Below are positions 1-6,727 of a stretch of 11,577 bases of DNA, piece after piece; within the stretch, counting starts at the first letter, position 1; the number at the start of each line of letters is the position of its first letter. The position numbers were made by a program, and so were the translations under genes. The notes beneath the pieces were generated by a model, which was not told the origin of the DNA, ran no database searches, and was given only the letters and a program-made list of their open reading frames with translations. Origin of the DNA: DASROJ01 sp035646975 (lineage in GTDB: Bacteria; Acidobacteriota; Polarisedimenticolia; JACPZX01; DASXTC01); assembly GCA_035646975.1 (NCBI GenBank), contig DASROJ010000395.1, positions 1-11,577 on the forward strand, read 5' to 3'.

Positions 1-459
1 GGCCTGGATTCGATCGAGATCACCCCCGTGGGCGCCGCGCTGATCGCCGCCGGGCTGGCGCGTGGAGGCGCGCCACCGCTGCCTCACCTGATCGAGGAAA
101 AAACCAACCTGCTGGGGGAATCCTATTACAAGGGGCAGGCGGTCCCTCCCGACGCGGAGAAGCTGCCTGCCGGGAAAATCGCGCTGATCGCGCGCGTCAT
201 GAAGGCGGCGGTCTCCGGCGTCGGCAAGGCCGAGGGAACCGCCCGGCGCGCGGCGGTGGAAGGACTGGTGGCCGCGATGAAAACCGGTACGTCGGGCAGC
301 AGTGCGCACGGGCTCGACGCCCTGGTCATCGGCTTCGCCCCCGCGGACAAGCCGGTCATCGCCTGGGCGCTGGTCGCCGAGCACGCCGGCAAGGCCGAGC
401 TGGAGGGGGCCCGCATCACCGGGGATTTCCTCAAGAGGATCCGAAACCGCCTGCCGTGA
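1..459 (+). CDS. Penicillin-binding protein transpeptidase, C-terminal part (5' truncated by window edge)
   Basis: Cell-wall D,D-transpeptidase that cross-links peptidoglycan in the periplasm. The reading frame is open from base 1, so the visible 152 residues are the end of a longer protein. The GTG at 28 is only an internal codon. Visible are the ITPVGAALIAAGLARGG stretch, matching the helix of class B enzymes usually written VTPLQLA..Y..lANGG, and the KTGTS box (K codon at 280-282) that is the third catalytic motif of penicillin-binding proteins. After it comes LVIGFAPADKPVIAWALVAE, matching the WFVGFAPADdPkIAvavvvE strand of FtsI/PbpA-type proteins. The SxxK and SxN motifs lie upstream of the window. 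It ends in TGA, 16 bases before the thiolase start, but the two functions are unrelated. Whether it is a PBP2, FtsI or PbpA orthologue cannot be decided from this end. Confidence 0.85.
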   Translation, partial: GLDSIEITPVGAALIAAGLARGGAPPLPHLIEEKTNLLGESYYKGQAVPPDAEKLPAGKIALIARVMKAAVSGVGKAEGTARRAAVEGLVAAMKTGTSGSSAHGLDALVIGFAPADKPVIAWALVAEHAGKAELEGARITGDFLKRIRNRLP

Positions 460-475
460 TACCCTTTCCGGCCTG

Positions 476-1693
476 ATGAGAACCGCCCCTTCCACCTCTT
501 ACGATGATCGAGACGTCGTGATCGCCGCCTGCGTGCGAACGCCCATCGGCCGGTTCGGCGGAGCGCTGGCAGGGCTCACCGCGGCCGAGCTGGGTGCGGC
601 CGCCGCCCGCGCCGCGCTGCACCGCGGCGGCGTGGCCGGCGCCGACCTGGACGAAGTGATCGTCGGATGCGCGCGCCAGGCCGGCGCAGGACCCAACGTC
701 GCCCGCCAGGTGGCCCATCGTGCGGGAGTCCCCCACGCGGTGCCGGCCTTCACGGTGAACAAGGCGTGCGGGTCGGGGCTCAAGTCAGTCCTGCTGGCAA
801 CTCAGTCCATCCGCCTGGGCGACGCCTCCATCGTGCTGGCCGGCGGCTGCGAGTCGATGAGCCGTGTTCCCTACTACGTCGAAGGGGCGCGCTGGGGCGC
901 CAGGATGGGCGATGCGCCGCTGGTGGATGGCATGTACAGGGATGGATTCCTCTGCCCGTTGTGCGGCCAGCTGATGGGACAGACCGCGGAGAATCTCGCC
1001 GACAAGTATGCGATATCGAGACAGGAGCAGGACCGGTACGCGGCCTTGAGCCAGAACCGCGCCGAGGCGGCGCGTCTCGGGGGCATGTTCCGGGATGAGA
1101 TCGAGCCGATCGAAGTCAAGCAGCGATCGGGCAAGCTGGTGCTTGTCGAAGCCGACGAGCATCCCCGCGACGGCGTGACGGCCGAAAGTCTCGCGGCGCT
1201 GCCCCCGGTGTTCCGGGAAAACGGAACCGTGCATGCGGGCAATTCGTCGGGGATCACGGATGGCGCGTCCGCCGCGATTCTCATGACTCTCGCCGAGGCG
1301 CATCGCCGGGGACTCTCGCCGTTGTTCCGCGTTCGCGCCTGGGCCACCGCCGGCGTGGAGCCCGAGCTGATGGGTATCGGTCCGGTCCCCGCGATCCGAT
1401 CACTCCTGGAGAAGGCGGGACTCCAGATCTCCGACATCGACCTGATCGAGATCAACGAAGCGTTCGCGGCGCAGGTGCTCGCCTGCGTGAAGGAGCTGGG
1501 CATCGACCCCGCGCGCCTGAACGTCAACGGCGGCGCCATCGCGCTGGGGCATCCCATCGGCGCGAGCGGCGCGCGCGTCGTGGTCACCCTGCTGCACGAG
1601 ATGGCGCGTCGACGAGCGCGGTTCGGCATCGCGAGTCTCTGCATCTCGGGAGGCATGGGGATCGCGGCGCTTTTCGAAGCCGTCCCGGACTAG
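476..1693 (+). CDS. Thiolase (acetyl-CoA C-acyltransferase family)
   Basis: Cytosolic thiolase of about 405 residues, the usual length of the family. It catalyses thiolytic cleavage of 3-ketoacyl-CoA or the reverse condensation of two acetyl-CoA. The nucleophilic cysteine is Cys98 in VNKACGSG. The NEAF motif is at 327-330, the GHP motif carries His359 (GGAIALGHPIGASG), and the second catalytic cysteine is Cys389 in CISGGMG. The N-terminus VVIAACVRTPIGRFGGAL is typical. I chose the ATG at 476: the frame stays open upstream to 302, but that part overlaps the penicillin-binding protein gene and has no thiolase character. No strong Shine-Dalgarno precedes 476. The CISGGMG ending and overall sequence resemble acetoacetyl-CoA thiolases (AtoB/PhaA type), and the neighbouring glutaryl-CoA dehydrogenase supports an acetoacetyl-CoA role. 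Chain-length preference is inference. The TAG stop is the first three bases of a dispersed repeat. Confidence 0.93.
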   Translation: MRTAPSTSYDDRDVVIAACVRTPIGRFGGALAGLTAAELGAAAARAALHRGGVAGADLDEVIVGCARQAGAGPNVARQVAHRAGVPHAVPAFTVNKACGSGLKSVLLATQSIRLGDASIVLAGGCESMSRVPYYVEGARWGARMGDAPLVDGMYRDGFLCPLCGQLMGQTAENLADKYAISRQEQDRYAALSQNRAEAARLGGMFRDEIEPIEVKQRSGKLVLVEADEHPRDGVTAESLAALPPVFRENGTVHAGNSSGITDGASAAILMTLAEAHRRGLSPLFRVRAWATAGVEPELMGIGPVPAIRSLLEKAGLQISDIDLIEINEAFAAQVLACVKELGIDPARLNVNGGAIALGHPIGASGARVVVTLLHEMARRRARFGIASLCISGGMGIAALFEAVPD

Positions 1694-1706
1694 GAGCCTG
1701 TCCGGC
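1691..1706 (+). repeat. Dispersed repeat, copy 1, starting at the thiolase stop codon
   Basis: TAGGAGCCTGTCCGGC. The first three bases are the TAG stop of the thiolase gene. All 16 bases are identical to the copy at 2952-2967, and the first 14 are shared with the two ends of the element at 6530-6744. No inverted partner is found nearby, so this is a solo copy. Just downstream an 11-bp direct repeat (CGCGCCTCTGG at 1706-1716 and 1727-1737) lies inside the promoter region of the next gene. Confidence 0.8.
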
Positions 1707-1713
1707 GCGCCTC

Positions 1714-1743
1714 TGGACGCTCCCGCCGCGCCTCTGGTAGATT
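1714..1743 (+). promoter_or_regulatory. Predicted sigma-70-type promoter of the glutaryl-CoA dehydrogenase gene
   Basis: A -35-like TGGACG (1714-1719) is followed by an 18-bp spacer and the -10 TAGATT (1738-1743), preceded by TGG as in an extended -10. It closely resembles the promoter at 7155-7184 (both end in TCTGGTAG before the last -10 bases and both have an 18-bp spacer). Start of transcription would be near 1750, leaving a leader of about 35 bases with a clear Shine-Dalgarno AAGGGG at 1773-1778. The -35 box matches only four of six consensus bases. Confidence 0.5.
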
Positions 1744-1784
1744 TCCAGTGTCTCCAACAACCGTCAAGCCATAAGGGGTCTTCG

Positions 1785-2954
1785 ATGCCGTCCTACACCG
1801 GGCTCGACTTCTACGAGGTCGACGAGCTGCTCACGGAAGAAGAGCGGATGATCCGCGACACCGTCCGTGATTTCGTCACCGCGGAGGTGATTCCGATCAT
1901 CGAGAAACACAACCGCGAGGCCACCTTTCCGAAGCACCTCATCCCGAAGATGGGAGAGCTGGGGCTGCTCGGGGCGAACATTCACGGGTACGGCTGCGCC
2001 GGGCTGAGCAGCACCGCCTACGGGATCATCATGCAGGAGCTCGAGCGTGGCGATTCGGGTCTTCGCTCGTTCGTCTCGGTGCAGGGCGCCTTGTGCATGT
2101 ACCCGATCCTCACGTTCGGATCCGACGCCCAGAAGGAGAAATTCCTGCCGCGGATGGCGAAGGGCGAGGTCATCGGCTGTTTCGGGCTCACCGAGCCCGA
2201 CCACGGCTCCGACCCTGGCGGCATGGAGACCCGCGCCAGGAAGGACGGCAAAGGGTACGTGCTCAACGGCAACAAGGCCTGGATCACCAATGGGACGATC
2301 GCGGACGTCGCGATCGTCTGGGCCAAGGATGACGCGGGCACCGTCCGAGGGTTCCTGGTCGAAAAGGGAACGCCCGGCTTCAGCTCGCGGGACATCACCG
2401 GCAAGTTCGCCCTCAAGGCGTCGGTCACATCAGACCTCACGTTCGAGGATTGCAGGATCCCCGAGGAGAACCTGCTGCCCGCAACCGGCGGGCTCAAGTC
2501 GCCACTGATGTGCCTGAGCCAGGCGCGCTATGGCATCGCCTGGGGGGCGGTGGGGGCGGCGCAGGCGGTCCTGGACGAGGCGATCAACTATTCCAGATCA
2601 CGCATCCAGTTCGGAAAACCAATCGCATCGTTTCAGCTGGTCCAGCAGAAACTCACCTGGATGGCGACCGAGATCACGAAGGCCCAGCTGCTGTCGCTGA
2701 GGCTGGGCAGGCTGAAGGACGCCGGGAAGATCAGGCCGCAGCAAATCTCCATGGCCAAGATGAACAACGTGAACATCGCCCTGGATTGCGCCCGGCTGGC
2801 CCGCGACATCCTTGGAGCCAACGGAACTCACGATGAGTACCAGGTCGGCCGCCACATGTGCAACCTGGAGGCCGTGAAGACCTACGAGGGCACCCACGAC
2901 ATCCACGTGCTGATCGTGGGAGAGGCATTGACCGGCATCGCTGCCTATACCTAG
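1785..2954 (+). CDS. gcdH: Glutaryl-CoA dehydrogenase (acyl-CoA dehydrogenase family)
   Basis: FAD enzyme that oxidises and decarboxylates glutaryl-CoA to crotonyl-CoA in lysine, tryptophan and aromatic compound degradation, passing electrons to electron-transfer flavoprotein. The 389 residues align almost end to end with human GCDH as I recall it. GCFGLTEPDHGSDP (FAD/substrate loop), ARYGIAWG and LEAVKTYEGTHDIH with catalytic base Glu368 are all present. Residues that hold the glutaryl carboxylate in GCDH (Glu87, Arg94, Ser98) are conserved at the same numbers in ELERGDSGLRSFVS. The Tyr before the catalytic Glu is also kept; with Glu87 it marks decarboxylating rather than non-decarboxylating members. 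The start ATG has an AAGGGG Shine-Dalgarno six bases upstream. It has its own promoter but lies directly after a thiolase that could act later in the same route. No transferase or regulator for the pathway is visible. The TAG stop is the start of a repeat copy. Confidence 0.95.
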   Translation: MPSYTGLDFYEVDELLTEEERMIRDTVRDFVTAEVIPIIEKHNREATFPKHLIPKMGELGLLGANIHGYGCAGLSSTAYGIIMQELERGDSGLRSFVSVQGALCMYPILTFGSDAQKEKFLPRMAKGEVIGCFGLTEPDHGSDPGGMETRARKDGKGYVLNGNKAWITNGTIADVAIVWAKDDAGTVRGFLVEKGTPGFSSRDITGKFALKASVTSDLTFEDCRIPEENLLPATGGLKSPLMCLSQARYGIAWGAVGAAQAVLDEAINYSRSRIQFGKPIASFQLVQQKLTWMATEITKAQLLSLRLGRLKDAGKIRPQQISMAKMNNVNIALDCARLARDILGANGTHDEYQVGRHMCNLEAVKTYEGTHDIHVLIVGEALTGIAAYT

Positions 2955-2967
2955 GAGCCTGTCCGGC
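2952..2967 (+). repeat. Dispersed repeat, copy 2, starting at the gcdH stop codon
   Basis: TAGGAGCCTGTCCGGC, identical over 16 bases to copy 1 at 1691-1706 and again beginning exactly with the TAG stop codon. The sequences diverge immediately after base 16, so this is not a duplication of a longer block. The remaining 75 bases up to the convergent gene at 3043 contain no gene. Confidence 0.8.
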
Positions 2968-3003
2968 TATTCCCGGCTGGCTCTCCCTGGCTGCGCAGGC
3001 CTG

Positions 3004-3022
3004 CCTGCCCGTACCTGGCAGG
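3004..3022. terminator. Possible bidirectional terminator hairpin between convergent genes
   Basis: CCTGCC (3004-3009) and GGCAGG (3017-3022) form a perfect 6-bp stem with a 7-base loop, placed between the gcdH stop and the stop of the convergent gene at 3043. It overlaps the 10-bp palindrome GCAGGCCTGC at 2995-3004. There is no T-tract on either strand, so intrinsic termination is uncertain; placement is the main support. Confidence 0.3.
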
Positions 3023-3042
3023 AGGCCGGTCCGGCGGATCGA

Positions 3043-3483
3043 TCAGTCCAGGTCGAGCAGGTTGAGTCCGAAATCGGCGTCGTGACGTCGCGCCAGCTTC
3101 ACGGGGTCCACCCGGATCATTACTTCCAGAGTGACCGAGACAACGCCCCGCATGATATGGCCGGCTGCCGTCGTGCAGTCGGTCCGCGACACCACGCCAT
3201 GCAGGTGGATGATCGGCTCGTCGCCGACCCAGGCGATGTTGCCGGTCATCGTGGCGACCTCGAGGTCCTCGATCAGCCTCATCTCGCGATAGACACGCTC
3301 CGCCGGGTCGAAGAACGCCAGCGTGACATCGTTGACGGCCCCGAGCCCCGTCAGCGCGGCCGAGGGGATGGACCGTTCACGGGCAAGCGCTTTGAGCACC
3401 GTGTGGATTTCCTCTCCCGCGGCAAGCCGGGCGACGAGGCCGTAGGACTCCGTGCTGCGCATTGTCGTGATCCGGTATTTCAT
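3043..3483 (-). CDS. PCC/DUF296-domain protein
   Basis: A 146-residue single-domain protein of the PPC/DUF296 family, the fold found alone in bacteria and archaea and in plant AT-hook proteins. Signature stretches are TGLGAVNDVTLAFFDP (45-60), LEVATMTGNIA (74-84), IIHLHGVVS (91-99) and AGHIMRG (107-113). His93, His95 and His109 are in the positions of the conserved His residues that may bind a metal in bacterial members. The bacterial role is not established; DNA binding is not implied because no AT-hook is present. The ATG at 3483 begins MKYR, typical of the family. It lies only about eight bases from the -10 box, so the message is probably leaderless; an inner ATG at 3462 is the alternative. 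The gene is convergent with gcdH and divergent from the DUF4388 gene. Confidence 0.85.
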   Translation of the reverse strand: MKYRITTMRSTESYGLVARLAAGEEIHTVLKALARERSIPSAALTGLGAVNDVTLAFFDPAERVYREMRLIEDLEVATMTGNIAWVGDEPIIHLHGVVSRTDCTTAAGHIMRGVVSVTLEVMIRVDPVKLARRHDADFGLNLLDLD

Positions 3484-3491
3484 GATCGTGG

Positions 3492-3521
3492 ATTATCGAC
3501 GCATGGAGGAATAGCTGTCAA
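3492..3521 (-). promoter_or_regulatory. Predicted promoter of the PCC/DUF296 gene
   Basis: On the - strand a perfect -35 TTGACA (3521-3516) is followed by an 18-bp spacer and GATAAT (3497-3492), five of six -10 bases. Predicted transcription start is within a few bases of the ATG at 3483, which implies a leaderless message. Its -35 box sits 23 bp from the -35 box of the divergent promoter at 3545. Confidence 0.6.
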
Positions 3522-3544
3522 ACATTGCCCGTCGCCTGTGCCGT

Positions 3545-3573
3545 TTGCCGGTCTGCCGCATGGTCGTTATATT
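3545..3573 (+). promoter_or_regulatory. Predicted promoter of the DUF4388 gene
   Basis: TTGCCG (3545-3550), a 17-bp spacer and TATATT (3568-3573) give a good sigma-70-type promoter. Transcription would start near 3580, leaving a leader of about 45 bases before the TTG start at 3626. This rules out the longer open frame that begins at 3545 inside the promoter. Confidence 0.55.
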
Positions 3574-3625
3574 CCCGATCGCTCACCGGAACGCACGACC
3601 CGGGTCAACCCGACGCGAGGATCGC

Positions 3626-4753
3626 TTGAGCTTATCCGGAACGCTGTACACGATGCCGCTCACCGACCTGCTCCAGTGGCTCGATTCGGCGCGCAAGACC
3701 GGAACGCTCGCAGTGCGCGGTGCGCGCCACACCAAGCGCATCTACCTCAAGGAGGGACACATCATCTCGTCGTCCTCGGACGACCCCACCGAGCAGCTCG
3801 GGCAGTTCCTGCTCAGCCGCGGGTGTATCACCGAGGATCAGCTTCGCAAGGGGCTGGAGACCCAGGCCAAGACGCACGTGCTGCTCGGCAAGATCCTGCT
3901 GATGGTGGGCACGCTGAACGAAGACGAGCTCAAGCGTCTGCTGGTGCTGAAGGCCGAGGAAACCATCTTCAGCCTCTTCCTGTGGAAGGATGCCCACTTC
4001 GAGTTCGACAACGGGGTCCTTCCGAGGGAGCTCTTCGTCCCGATAAACCTCGACGTACAGGACGTGCTGCTCAGGGGCCTCACGCTGACGGACGAGCTCA
4101 AACACGTCCGCAGGGAGCTGGGGTCGACACGAAGCATCCTGGAGCGCACCGACAAGGAGCTGCCCCCGGGATACCCCCCCGACCGCACGCTCGCCCGGGC
4201 GATCATGAGCCTCGTGGACGGGCGCCGCTCGATCGCCGACATCTGCCTCGCGCTGCATGCGTCGGAATTCACGATATGCCAGATTCTCTATCAGTTCTTC
4301 GAGCAGACCTTCGTGCGTCTGGCGAAAAAGGAAGCGGAACTCGAAGACGATGGGAAAACCGATCGCCCCTTCCTCTCCCCCATCGCGCTGGTGCAGCAGG
4401 GAAAGATGCGGCTGGCCAAGGGTGAATTCGAGGCCGCCGTCGACCTTCTGCAGGAAGCCCAGACCGCTTCTCCCCGCGACCTCGAGATAAAGAAGCTGTA
4501 CGACGAGGCCTGCGCCCTGTTCCGCGCGAAGGCCTACGCCGAATACCTGCCACCGACCAAGGTGCCCGTGCTGGTGCGCGACATGGACCAGCTCAAGGGC
4601 GAGAGCCTGACACCCGAGGAAGTGTTCCTGATCAGCCGCATCAACGGCTCGTGGGAGCTCAAGTCGATCATCGACATCAGCCCGTTGAGCGAGGCCGAGG
4701 CGCTGCGCATCATGAAGCGCCTGCTGGACCGCGGCATCATTCTGCTGCGGTGA
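3626..4753 (+). CDS. DUF4388 (PatA-like N-terminal) protein with duplicated helical modules
   Basis: A soluble protein of 375 residues, probably a regulatory or signalling scaffold; no catalytic motif is visible. Residues 2-130 resemble DUF4388: the typical opening SLSGTLYTMPLTDLLQWL, then KTGTLAVRG, IYLKEGHIISSSSDD and a helical part with two similar segments (LGQFLLSRGCITEDQL and LGKILLMVGTLNEDEL). Two winged-helix-like modules follow, at 186-232 (LVDGRRSIADI) and 328-375 (RINGSWELKSIIDISPLS); both read as helix, G-turn, then helices ending in a hydrophobic strand, and look like an internal duplication. Between them, 253-302 reads like a TPR-type helical hairpin (GKMRLAKGEFEAAVDLLQEA). I chose TTG at 3626: it begins the domain, has GAGG at 3617-3620 as Shine-Dalgarno, and lies after the promoter. 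DUF4388 proteins are known from bacteria with complex signalling or gliding; the role here is unknown. The next gene starts 41 bases downstream. Confidence 0.75.
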   Translation: MSLSGTLYTMPLTDLLQWLDSARKTGTLAVRGARHTKRIYLKEGHIISSSSDDPTEQLGQFLLSRGCITEDQLRKGLETQAKTHVLLGKILLMVGTLNEDELKRLLVLKAEETIFSLFLWKDAHFEFDNGVLPRELFVPINLDVQDVLLRGLTLTDELKHVRRELGSTRSILERTDKELPPGYPPDRTLARAIMSLVDGRRSIADICLALHASEFTICQILYQFFEQTFVRLAKKEAELEDDGKTDRPFLSPIALVQQGKMRLAKGEFEAAVDLLQEAQTASPRDLEIKKLYDEACALFRAKAYAEYLPPTKVPVLVRDMDQLKGESLTPEEVFLISRINGSWELKSIIDISPLSEAEALRIMKRLLDRGIILLR

Positions 4754-4794
4754 TCGCGGTGGCGAGCCGGTGGTTTTGGACGTACGATTACTCC

Positions 4795-5598
4795 ATGAAC
4801 CGCATCCCTCGCCACGCGTATCGAGTGTCTGCCTTGTTGGGCGCGTTGTGCCTCATGGTCGGTGTTGGCGCGCTGACCGCCTCCACCGGCCCGGCCGTCG
4901 CACCGGCGTCGGCAACGCGGACAACAAGAATGATGACCGTGGACGATACGCTCGCGCTGCTCAAAGCAGGTGTCAGCGAGAAGGTCATTCTCCGGCAGGT
5001 TGCCGCCACGGGCACAAGTCTGGCGCTGTCGGTGCCGCAGATCCTCAAGCTCAAGGCTGCCGGGGCGAGCGACGCCCTGCTCGCGGCGCTGATGGGGCCG
5101 ACCACCGCGCCGGCGGCGGGCGGGGCCCGACCGGAAGGCCAATCGATACGCGTCTACCGTGAGAAGAACGAAAGCGGCGAAGAGGTTCTCCACGTCACGA
5201 ACCTGGATGCGGCGGGGCGAAGGATCGGCGGAGAGCTGGACGACTGGATCGATTCCGGGTCACCGCATGCCGACACCCTCGCATCGCGCCCCGCGGATCG
5301 CTACGCCGGTGACGCGGCAGAGTCGCGGCAGGCTCCTGTCATCGTGAACGTCTATCCCCCCTCGATGGAGAACTCCGCTGGCCAGAGCGTGATCATGGAT
5401 GGAGGAGTCTACGCTGGTCGTCTCTACGGCGGCTATGCCGGGGGTTTCGGACCACCTCGCCGCCCGGCCTGCGACAAACCCGGCGGCGCCCTGCTGGCCG
5501 AGCCCGGGCTGTTCTCCCGACCCAGCGCGATCGACACGCGGCCCTATCGGGCCAACACCGCCGCGCAACGCAACCGCATCCGATTCGGCAACAGGTAG
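4795..5598 (+). CDS. Predicted exported protein of unknown function
   Basis: 267 residues; I do not recognise an orthologue. Residues 1-40 look like a signal peptide: basic MNRIPRHAYR, a hydrophobic core (VSALLGALCLMVGVGAL), and a likely signal peptidase I site after PASA near residue 40. Residues 47-100 form a helical repeat, with VDDTLALLKAGVSEKVILRQVAATG followed by LSVPQILKLKAAGASDALLAALM. This L..LL.AGVS..VI pattern occurs often in exported proteins of Acidobacteria-like genomes. Residues 117-150 are charged, with possible strands. The tail is rich in Gly, Tyr and Arg (GGVYAGRLYGGYAGGFG at 203-219) and looks disordered. The ATG at 4795 was chosen because it starts the signal peptide; the open frame further upstream overlaps the DUF4388 gene. 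No Shine-Dalgarno is obvious. It may be co-transcribed with the gene before it and converges on the transporter gene 9 bases after its TAG stop. Confidence 0.65.
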   Translation: MNRIPRHAYRVSALLGALCLMVGVGALTASTGPAVAPASATRTTRMMTVDDTLALLKAGVSEKVILRQVAATGTSLALSVPQILKLKAAGASDALLAALMGPTTAPAAGGARPEGQSIRVYREKNESGEEVLHVTNLDAAGRRIGGELDDWIDSGSPHADTLASRPADRYAGDAAESRQAPVIVNVYPPSMENSAGQSVIMDGGVYAGRLYGGYAGGFGPPRRPACDKPGGALLAEPGLFSRPSAIDTRPYRANTAAQRNRIRFGNR

Positions 5599-5607
5599 CC
5601 GCCGGAC

Positions 5608-6516
5608 TCAGTGGACTTCGCCCACCTCGGTGTAGCTCTCCGACTCCACCTGGATCGTCGTGTGGTCAATCCTGAACCGTTCGGTGAGCATGCTCTTGAT
5701 GCAGTTGAGCAGGTCATCGGAGTTGGCCAGCGTCACGCTGTCGAGTATGACGTGACCCGACAACGCGGTCATCCCCGATGTGATGCTCCAGATATGGAGG
5801 TCATGGACTCCCTTGATCCCGTCGATGCCCTCGATGGCGCGATAGACCTCCTCCAGCTCGAGCCCCATGGGGGTGGATTCGAGCAGGATGTCGACCGTCT
5901 CCTTGAGGACGTGGTACGCCCCGACGAGGATGGCCCCGCCGATCGCGAAAGACAGCAAGGAATCGATCCGGTACCACGAGGTCAGGGTGATGATCGCGCC
6001 CCCCACCAGCACTCCGGCGGACGACAGCGCGTCGCTCAGGACGTGCAGACGGGCTGAGCGGACATTGATGTTGCCGGTCGCCCGTCCGAGGATCCACATG
6101 CCGGCGAGGTTGGCCACCAGCCCCACACTCGCCACCAGCAGCACCATTGGCCCTTCCACCGGCTGTGGCCGGCTGAACCGCTGGTACGCCTCGTAGAAGA
6201 TGACCAGGGCGATCACCACCAGGATGACGCCGTTGGACAGCGCGGAAAGAATCTCGATGCGGTAGAAGCCGTAGGTCTTGCGCGCGGTCGCTGGGCGGCA
6301 AGCCACCGTGACGGCGAACAGAGCCATGCCCAGGGCAAGCGCGTCGGTGAACATGTGCCCGGCGTCGGAGAGCAGCGAAAGGCTGTTGGCCATCAGCCCG
6401 CCGACCACCTCGAACAGCATGATCGAAACCGTCAGCGCGATGGTCTGGGCGAGGCAGCGCCTGGCTGGACGATTCAGTTTGTCGCGGGCATCACCGTGCT
6501 TGTGGTTGAGGCCCAT
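5608..6516 (-). CDS. Cation diffusion facilitator (CzcD/ZitB-type zinc or cobalt exporter)
   Basis: Inner-membrane metal/proton antiporter of 302 residues that exports Zn2+ or similar divalent cations. Six hydrophobic segments fit the CDF family, roughly at 23-43, 56-72, 92-112, 124-144, 165-180 and 187-205. The two intramembrane metal motifs are both HxxxD: His54/Asp58 in SDAGHMFTDAL and His158/Asp162 in LHVLSDAL. This HD-HD set is associated with Zn/Co-type transporters, whereas YiiP-like ones have DD-HD. The cytosolic C-terminal domain (206-302) has HDLHIW (His238, His241) and SGHV (His255), the usual regulatory metal-binding region. The short His-containing N-terminus (NHKHGD) is common in CzcD-type proteins. 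The ATG at 6516 has no clear Shine-Dalgarno. Its upstream region is replaced by the 215-bp inverted-repeat element only 13 bases away, so expression probably depends on read-through from acpS or on sequences inside the element. Confidence 0.92.
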   Translation of the reverse strand: MGLNHKHGDARDKLNRPARRCLAQTIALTVSIMLFEVVGGLMANSLSLLSDAGHMFTDALALGMALFAVTVACRPATARKTYGFYRIEILSALSNGVILVVIALVIFYEAYQRFSRPQPVEGPMVLLVASVGLVANLAGMWILGRATGNINVRSARLHVLSDALSSAGVLVGGAIITLTSWYRIDSLLSFAIGGAILVGAYHVLKETVDILLESTPMGLELEEVYRAIEGIDGIKGVHDLHIWSITSGMTALSGHVILDSVTLANSDDLLNCIKSMLTERFRIDHTTIQVESESYTEVGEVH

Positions 6517-6529
6517 CGATCGCGGCGCC

Positions 6530-6546
6530 TAGGAGCCTGTCCGAGT
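6530..6546 (+). repeat. Left terminal inverted repeat (repeat copy 3)
   Basis: TAGGAGCCTGTCCGAGT, sharing the 14-bp core TAGGAGCCTGTCCG with the solo copies at 1691 and 2952. It is the only copy that does not coincide with a stop codon; it lies 13 bases upstream of the exporter start codon. Confidence 0.85.
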
Positions 6547-6727
6547 CATGGCCTGGGCCGCGTTGCGAGAGCCGATCCGCAGATCGGTGCGCGCCGCCGC
6601 AACCCTTCGGGCAACGCGGGATTGCGGTGTCATCCTTTGTCGCTCGTCGTCGATGACCACAACGGATAATCTCCTTCTCGCTTCGCGCCTGCCGCTCGCA
6701 AGCCCCGGCTGCGCGGCCCGAGCGATC

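Noticed and set aside
302..475. N-terminal extension of the thiolase frame
   Set aside because: It overlaps the penicillin-binding protein gene in another frame and has Ser/Pro/Arg-rich shadow composition.
874..1656. 260-codon - strand frame antisense to the thiolase
   Set aside because: Shadow of a strongly supported gene on the other strand; no recognisable domain.
3015..3034. Second repeat-like stretch (AGGAGGCCGGTCCGGC) after gcdH
   Set aside because: It resembles the repeat but needs several substitutions and an insertion; too weak to call a fifth copy.
3545..3625. Earlier TTG start for the DUF4388 protein at 3545
   Set aside because: It overlaps the predicted -35 and -10 boxes, and the first 27 residues do not belong to the domain; TTG at 3626 has a Shine-Dalgarno and the family-like start.
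3082..4425. 447-codon open frame on the + strand across the PCC gene and the DUF4388 gene
   Set aside because: It runs antisense to the PCC/DUF296 gene and out of frame with the DUF4388 gene, is Arg/Pro/His-rich low-complexity text and has no family features.
5329..5340. Partial match to the repeat core (CAGGCTCCTG)
   Set aside because: Only about ten bases match, it lacks the terminal TA, and it lies inside a coding region; likely chance.
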